From NCBI GenBank assembly GCA_016929695.1, contig JAFGII010000064.1, forward strand, positions 1 to 44,613: a DNA stretch of 44,613 nt, given 5' to 3'. Made by a program: the position numbers and the translations under genes. The notes below the pieces were generated by a model that saw nothing but the letters and a program-made list of their open reading frames with translations, ran no database searches and was not told the DNA's origin. Positions 41,215-44,613 of this stretch are shown one piece after another (position 1 is the first letter of the stretch; each line of letters opens with the position of its first letter). The stretch comes from Ignavibacteria bacterium. GTDB lineage: Bacteria > Bacteroidota > Ignavibacteria > Tepidaquicellales > Tepidaquicellaceae.

Positions 41215-41760
41215 ATGAAACCTTTTTTATTAGAACTTGACTATTCGACTTTAGAAAAAAGAATTTCTAATTTATCACTGTTTATAGATTTGAATAAACA
41301 TAAGAGTTATGATTACACTTCATTAAAAGAGTATAAGGAATTATTATTATTTCTGAAAAGGAAACCGAAAATATTTAATATGTTTGAACATTTGATTTAT
41401 GATTATGATTATATTTATTTCAATACTCAAAAATTAATAATAGAGTTGATTCGTACAAAGAGAGAATTATTGCAAGATAAGACCGATATTGAAATAAAAT
41501 TTTTATTTGAAAAAGATTTAATCAAAGTTAAAGAAAATAATAATATATATATGATATTGTTTGCTTATATGGATTACATAAAGGAAAATATATTAAGAGA
41601 TAAATTGGGTTATCCGGATAAGAAAAAAATTCCTGATATAAGAGTATTCGAGTATATTGCAGATGTGATTTATACAACGAGCATTGATAAAGATAAGAAA
41701 AAATTAGTTGAAAGAGTAAAAGGTTATTATAATCATACATATAAATATTTAAAAAATTAG
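41215..41760 (+). CDS. Hypothetical element protein, 181 residues
   Basis: I recognise no family. The ATG at 41215 is preceded by CCGGGAAGGAAA, a good ribosome-binding site. The protein is mostly helical, rich in Lys, Tyr, Leu and Ile (KRKPKIFNMFEHLIYDYDYIYF), lacks a signal peptide or membrane segment, and ends Tyr-Lys-Tyr-Leu-Lys-Asn. A pI in the basic range suggests a DNA- or RNA-binding role, but no motif is seen. It is followed by a hairpin (41762-41782). Confidence 0.7.
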   Translation: MKPFLLELDYSTLEKRISNLSLFIDLNKHKSYDYTSLKEYKELLLFLKRKPKIFNMFEHLIYDYDYIYFNTQKLIIELIRTKRELLQDKTDIEIKFLFEKDLIKVKENNNIYMILFAYMDYIKENILRDKLGYPDKKKIPDIRVFEYIADVIYTTSIDKDKKKLVERVKGYYNHTYKYLKN

Positions 41761-41761
41761 A

Positions 41762-41782
41762 TTAGGGATTTTATATCCCTAA
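41762..41782. terminator. Short hairpin after the 181-residue gene
   Basis: TTAGGGAT and ATCCCTAA form an 8-bp stem around TTTAT. It starts 2 bases after the stop codon (41760). The stem is AT-rich and no strong U-run follows, so it is a weak terminator or a transcript-end stabiliser. Confidence 0.5.
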
Positions 41783-41844
41783 CTTCATAATATATTTGTG
41801 ATATGAATAAGAAACTAAAATCATATTGCAAATTAAAAATTTTT

Positions 41845-41914
41845 AATCCGATAGATTTCTTTTTCCGGACTTCCTTCCCTCCGGTTAAGTTTCTTAGTCT
41901 ATCGGATTTTTTTT
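41845..41914 (+). ncRNA. Branched hairpin with anti-Shine-Dalgarno loop and U-run: terminator, attenuator or small RNA
   Basis: An outer stem AATCCGATAG (41845-41854) pairs with CTATCGGATT (41899-41908), followed by T's to 41913. Inside it a second stem CCGGA (41865-41869)/TCCGG (41880-41884) presents the loop CTTCCTTCCC. ACTTCCTTCCC (41869-41879) is exactly complementary to GGGAAGGAAGT in the integrase ribosome-binding region, and nearly so to those before 40938 and 41215. The structure ends 12 bases before the ATG of the next gene, which has no ribosome-binding site of its own. It could end upstream transcription, attenuate the next gene or act in trans as an antisense RNA. Confidence 0.6.
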
Positions 41915-41926
41915 ATAAGAAACTTT

Positions 41927-42355
41927 ATGCAAAATTCTCAAATCACAAATGAAAACGGGAAAATTTATTTCTCCTCCTCCGGTAAAAAAATTAACATTGG
42001 TAAATTGTCAAATAAGACGCTATACATTTACCGAAATTCAAAAACCCAGATATTAAGAAAATTAAATTCAATCGGCTTATGCTATGATGTTTTTAATCGT
42101 CTTGAGTTTGATGTTTTATGTTTGTGTTTAGACAAAAAAAACCTTTACATTTCAAAAATTAATGCCTCCATACAGGGATTAATTCGTAAATTTACCGCAA
42201 CGGAAACCCAGATATTCATTCCATTGCAGTTTTTTACAACCGAAAAACCGGAGGTAAACGACTTAGCGGAATGCCTTCAATGGAAAAATGATGTTGCGGT
42301 TAAATTGCGGAATGTTGCGGGTGCATTAAATACTATTCAACAAAGATTATTTTAA
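41927..42355 (+). CDS. Hypothetical element protein, 142 residues
   Basis: No family recognised. Cytoplasmic, beta-strands at the N-terminus (NGKIYFSSSGKKINIG, LYIYRNSK) followed by a helical C-terminal part (LAECLQWKNDVAVKLRNVAG). The start ATG directly follows the terminator-like structure and has no Shine-Dalgarno, so its expression may depend on read-through. It ends 15 bases before the next gene. Confidence 0.7.
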   Translation: MQNSQITNENGKIYFSSSGKKINIGKLSNKTLYIYRNSKTQILRKLNSIGLCYDVFNRLEFDVLCLCLDKKNLYISKINASIQGLIRKFTATETQIFIPLQFFTTEKPEVNDLAECLQWKNDVAVKLRNVAGALNTIQQRLF

Positions 42356-42370
42356 TAAAGGATTCCGAAA

Positions 42371-42616
42371 ATGACAGATAACGAATATAACGAATTATTG
42401 AATGAACTTGAGGAATTTTCCTCACTTCCTCCGGAGGAGAGAAAAAAATATATGAATATTAAAAGGAAAAAATATCCGTTTTTATTTGATAAAAATTATA
42501 GTTGTTGCTTAAATACAGGAATGGAAAAAATAACTTATTGCGGTGTTGATATAACGGAAACCATATTAAAAAAGTATTATCCGGAGCGGTTAAAAGAGGA
42601 GGTTAATAATGAATAA
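42371..42616 (+). CDS. Hypothetical element protein, 81 residues
   Basis: No family recognised. It starts with ATG 15 bases after the previous stop (TTTAATAAAGGATTCCGAAA leads into the ATG). The protein is charged and helical (Tyr-Asn-Glu-Leu-Leu-Asn-Glu-Leu-Glu-Glu) with a Cys-containing middle (YSCCLNTG) and the end Tyr-Pro-Glu-Arg-Leu-Lys-Glu-Glu-Val. The pair Cys-Cys could bind metal. Its stop overlaps the start of the repeat region. Confidence 0.6.
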   Translation: MTDNEYNELLNELEEFSSLPPEERKKYMNIKRKKYPFLFDKNYSCCLNTGMEKITYCGVDITETILKKYYPERLKEEVNNE

Positions 42617-42629
42617 ATCCGTTATTCAA

Positions 42630-42706
42630 GACTTACTAAAATTTAGTAAATCAAAGAATTTAGGACTTACTAAAATTTTACAGTGTGACTTACTAAAATT
42701 TAGTAA
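42630..42706. repeat. Three palindromic iteron-like repeats before the replication genes
   Basis: GACTTACTAAAATTTAGTAA occurs at 42630-42649 and 42687-42706, and a shorter copy GACTTACTAAAATTTTA at 42664-42680. The core TTACTAAA-A-TTTAGTAA is itself a perfect dyad, so each full copy is both an iteron and a palindrome. Starts are 34 and 23 bases apart. An AT-rich TA-repeat (about 42732-42746) follows directly, then the winged-helix gene. This is the arrangement of an iteron-type replication origin or of a multi-site operator for the next gene. Confidence 0.8.
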
Positions 42707-42751
42707 CCTAATAAGTAAACTGAATAAGTAAATATATATATATATATAACA

Positions 42752-43429
42752 ATGAAAGTATTTGAAAATATTAAAAGAGTGTTAGAGAATAAAGAATTAT
42801 CGTATTTTGATAAATCGGTTTATTTTGCTTTAATCAGTTTTAACGGTAAAAATAAATGTTTTCCCTCACTTAACCAGATAGGAGAGCGTATTAATTCAAG
42901 TTCAATAACATACATTTCAAACTCTATCAATAAACTTAAAAAAATGGAAATTATAACGGTTAAAAGACGTAAAAACAAAAGTAATATTTATTTGTTAAAT
43001 CCTTTGTTTGATGAATTGAAACCCGGAACGGATAAACCGATTCCTCCGGGTAAACCTAAAGAGGAACTAAGCAAAACGGATATGATGAAACAAGCGGAGG
43101 AGGAACTAAGCAAAGAATTTATTTACAAGATTTCTTTAATTATTGCGGAATATCGGAACGAAACGAAACCCGGTAAACAGATTTTTACATTCATCAATAA
43201 AATTATAAATGCCTATTCAGATAATACCGTTAAAAAATATCAAGTTGCTTTTATGCTTTTATGTTATATACTGAAAGCGGGAGCAAATAAATTTAAATCC
43301 GGTTTACCATTCGCATATTTCAATAGTTTTTTTCCTATGCTTTATTATTCAGATTTTCGGAGGGAAATGTTTAATTCGCAATATAATAAAATAGATAATT
43401 TTATAACCTTAAAAAACAATCAGGGATAG
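42752..43429 (+). CDS. Winged-helix replication-initiator-like protein
   Basis: 225 residues. Residues about 10-85 form a winged helix-turn-helix: SYFDKSVYFALISFNGKNKC, then the recognition segment Phe-Pro-Ser-Leu-Asn-Gln-Ile-Gly-Glu-Arg-Ile-Asn-Ser-Ser and a wing with Val-Lys-Arg-Arg-Lys-Asn-Lys-Ser-Asn. This resembles HTH_36/replication-initiation proteins of plasmids and phages. The C-terminal half (about 120-225) is helical and could bind the helicase, as in DnaD/DnaI-type loaders. It lies directly after iteron-like repeats and 3 bases before the helicase gene, which supports a role in starting replication of the element. It could also be only a regulator. Confidence 0.75.
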   Translation: MKVFENIKRVLENKELSYFDKSVYFALISFNGKNKCFPSLNQIGERINSSSITYISNSINKLKKMEIITVKRRKNKSNIYLLNPLFDELKPGTDKPIPPGKPKEELSKTDMMKQAEEELSKEFIYKISLIIAEYRNETKPGKQIFTFINKIINAYSDNTVKKYQVAFMLLCYILKAGANKFKSGLPFAYFNSFFPMLYYSDFRREMFNSQYNKIDNFITLKNNQG

Positions 43430-43432
43430 ATA

Positions 43433-44374
43433 ATGGATATTAAAAAAAATTTAGCAAAATACAAAAACATTGATTTAACCCGGTGTATTTCCTTTAGTGA
43501 AGGATTTCAATATTATGAAAAATATGTTAATTCGCTTTCAGATAATAAGGTTTATACGGGTTTTAATATACTTGATGAAACAATAAACGGGATAAGGAGC
43601 GGAGAGGTTTTCTGCCTCCTCTCTCCAACAGGAACGGGAAAAACGGGATTTCTCCTCAATGTATTTAGAAATATTATCAAAAAGAATTTTTTAAAAGATA
43701 AGTTAATAATAAATTTTTCTTTGGAATTATCGGAACTTGATATTTTTGAGAGATTTTCACAAATGCAAAGCGGTTTAAATTCCTACGAACTTGAACGTAA
43801 ATTTAAAAGCGATTCTGTATTTAAAGAAAATTTGTTAAATAAAAGTTATGATTATGAAAATTTAATTTCGGTAATTGGAAGGATTTCCGTAAATGAAATA
43901 AAACCGTATTGCTTAGCGATTGCAGATTATAATAATAAAAATATCGGTGTTGTTTCAGTTGATTATACGGGACTTTTGAAAGCGGAGGGAAGGAATGATT
44001 ATGAAATAATCTCAAATGCAGTTAGAGGGATAAAAGAAGTTGCTTTAAGTTTAAATATCCCGGTGTTACTAACTTCACAAATCAACAGGGATTCCTCGAA
44101 AAATGATATTACTTTATTCAGTGCTAAAAGTAGCGGAGCGATTGAGGAGACCTCTCAAATTCTATGTTCAATAAACAGGGTTTCACAAATTCCAATGGAT
44201 TCCGGGATTGACAATGTAACACTTGAAAAAATTGAAAATAAAAAAATTCAATTACTTGAGTTAAAAATTCATAAGAAAAAAAGAGGGAATTATTTGGATA
44301 AACCTTATTTCATAACTCTTGATAATAATTCACTTGTAATGGAGGAAGTCTCAAACAAACCTAAAATTAATTAA
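43433..44374 (+). CDS. DnaB-type replicative helicase domain protein
   Basis: 313 residues with only the RecA-like motor. Walker A is Ser-Pro-Thr-Gly-Thr-Gly-Lys70-Thr71; Walker B is Gly-Val-Val-Ser-Val-Asp177-Tyr; a sensor Gln is in Leu-Leu-Thr-Ser-Gln216-Ile-Asn-Arg. The segment Lys-Ser-Ser-Gly-Ala-Ile-Glu-Glu-Thr matches the DnaB Gly-Ser-x-x-Ile-Glu-Gln region. There is no N-terminal primase-binding domain and no primase fusion, unlike full DnaB (about 450 residues), so it is more like RSF1010 RepA or phage helicases. It should act with the winged-helix protein encoded 3 bases upstream. Walker residues are intact. Confidence 0.88.
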   Translation: MDIKKNLAKYKNIDLTRCISFSEGFQYYEKYVNSLSDNKVYTGFNILDETINGIRSGEVFCLLSPTGTGKTGFLLNVFRNIIKKNFLKDKLIINFSLELSELDIFERFSQMQSGLNSYELERKFKSDSVFKENLLNKSYDYENLISVIGRISVNEIKPYCLAIADYNNKNIGVVSVDYTGLLKAEGRNDYEIISNAVRGIKEVALSLNIPVLLTSQINRDSSKNDITLFSAKSSGAIEETSQILCSINRVSQIPMDSGIDNVTLEKIENKKIQLLELKIHKKKRGNYLDKPYFITLDNNSLVMEEVSNKPKIN

Positions 44375-44542
44375 TGATGAAAACGACCTCCTCAGATTGT
44401 TATATAACGAACGGAAAGGCACTTTTAAGAGCATTTCTCCGGGTGAATATACATTTTTATTAACTGCATTTTTACCATACTTATTTTTCAGTAAATTATT
44501 AAGGTATAAATAAATATTAACTATTATATAAATCAATAACTT
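44375..44542 (+). other. Short gap with a possible start-less reading frame
   Basis: A frame from about 44370 reads Ile-Asn-Asp-Glu-Asn-Asp-Leu-Leu-Arg-Leu-Leu-Tyr-Asn-Glu-Arg-Lys and runs to a stop near 44513 (about 47 residues), ending in a hydrophobic stretch (FLLTAFLPYLFF). It has no ATG, GTG or TTG start; only ATT is possible. An ATG at 44374 in another frame gives just 29 residues. I cannot decide whether a gene exists here. Confidence 0.3.
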
Positions 44543-44613
44543 ATGGAAAATATAACAGAAAATCCCTCTATACTTGATAATAAGACTTGTAAATTCATTA
44601 AAAGTGACGGTAA
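44543..44613 (+). CDS. Start of an element gene, cut by the window end
   Basis: An ATG at 44543 opens a frame (Met-Glu-Asn-Ile-Thr-Glu-Asn-Pro-Ser-Ile-Leu-Asp) that is still open at the last base (23 codons seen). No function can be read. It follows an AT-rich 30-base leader without a Shine-Dalgarno, as for most genes of the element. Confidence 0.45.
   Translation, partial: MENITENPSILDNKTCKFIKSDG

Larger units (their letters stand above)
39768..44613 (+). mobile_element. Left part of an integrative element in tRNA-Ser(CGA), continuing past the window end
   Basis: All genes after the broken tRNA run on the plus strand: a tyrosine recombinase, then small unrecognised genes, a winged-helix replication protein and a DnaB-type helicase. 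The region is richer in GGAG/CTCC motifs (Glu codons GAG GAG) than the chromosome before it. There is no structural phage gene, so a plasmid-like or satellite element is as likely as a prophage. The right border is not in the window. Confidence 0.8.

Noticed and set aside
42609-42731. A 40-codon gene starting at the ATG at 42609
   Set aside because: The frame only spans the three iteron-like repeats and repeats Asp-Leu-Leu-Lys-Phe because the DNA repeats; no ribosome-binding site is seen.
39768-44613. Typical tailed prophage
   Set aside because: No capsid, terminase, portal or tail gene is in the visible part; only integration and replication genes and small unknown genes are seen.

Overview
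The window is an AT-rich chromosomal segment of a bacterium from the Bacteroidota/Chlorobiota (FCB) group, most likely an Ignavibacteria-type lineage. The main reason is a set of secreted proteins ending in a type IX secretion (T9SS) sorting domain with the Asn-Tyr-Pro-Asn-Pro-Phe-Asn signature typical of Ignavibacteria. DUF3078 and DUF5723 outer-membrane proteins, many Gln-ending signal peptides and weak or absent Shine-Dalgarno sites fit the same group. No rRNA gene, intact tRNA or CRISPR array was seen.

Layout. 1-10000: cell-surface genes, namely a small outer-membrane protein, three YCF48-like beta-propeller T9SS proteins, a membrane-anchored SagB-type nitroreductase whose start overlaps the last propeller gene, a frameshifted T9SS propeller gene and an LVIVD-repeat lipoprotein. 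10000-10760: a RAYT (REP-associated tyrosine transposase) gene with palindromic REP-like units on both sides in opposite orientation. 10800-17300: an S9 peptidase, a 24-copy heptamer array, a nitroreductase, small secreted proteins, a C1 (bleomycin-hydrolase-like) peptidase and a DUF4097 protein. 17376-19562: another T9SS propeller protein with an added LamG-like domain.

19700-22100: an ECF sigma factor, a small membrane protein and a Spy/CpxP-like membrane-anchored sensor in one operon, convergent with a ZIP metal transporter gene. This recalls CnrYXH-type metal-stress signalling. 22118-28088 (minus strand): a metallophosphoesterase, then a three-gene unit of a hybrid histidine kinase, a PAS-rich kinase whose phospho-acceptor His is replaced by Asp, and a DUF2203 protein. 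28383-31435: a lipoprotein and DUF5723 outer-membrane protein pair.

31432-36180 (minus strand): an arsenic cluster reading arsR, arsM, arsC, a CPRC thioredoxin-like protein, two YeeE/YedE-type transporters, an ACR3 arsenite exporter and OsmC. It combines reduction, methylation and efflux with sulfur and redox functions. 36408-39398: a DUF3078 protein and a sialidase-like T9SS protein.

39724-44613: the left part of an integrated element. It abuts the 5' half of a tRNA-Ser(CGA) gene that breaks off after the anticodon stem. It carries a tyrosine recombinase, several unrecognised small genes, a structured RNA/terminator whose loop is complementary to the integrase ribosome-binding region, palindromic iteron-like repeats, a winged-helix replication protein and a DnaB-type helicase domain. 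Its right end lies outside the window.

The parts most likely to be new are the tRNA-Ser element with its anti-Shine-Dalgarno RNA and replication module, the arsenic-sulfur operon, and the kinase pair with the lost His.
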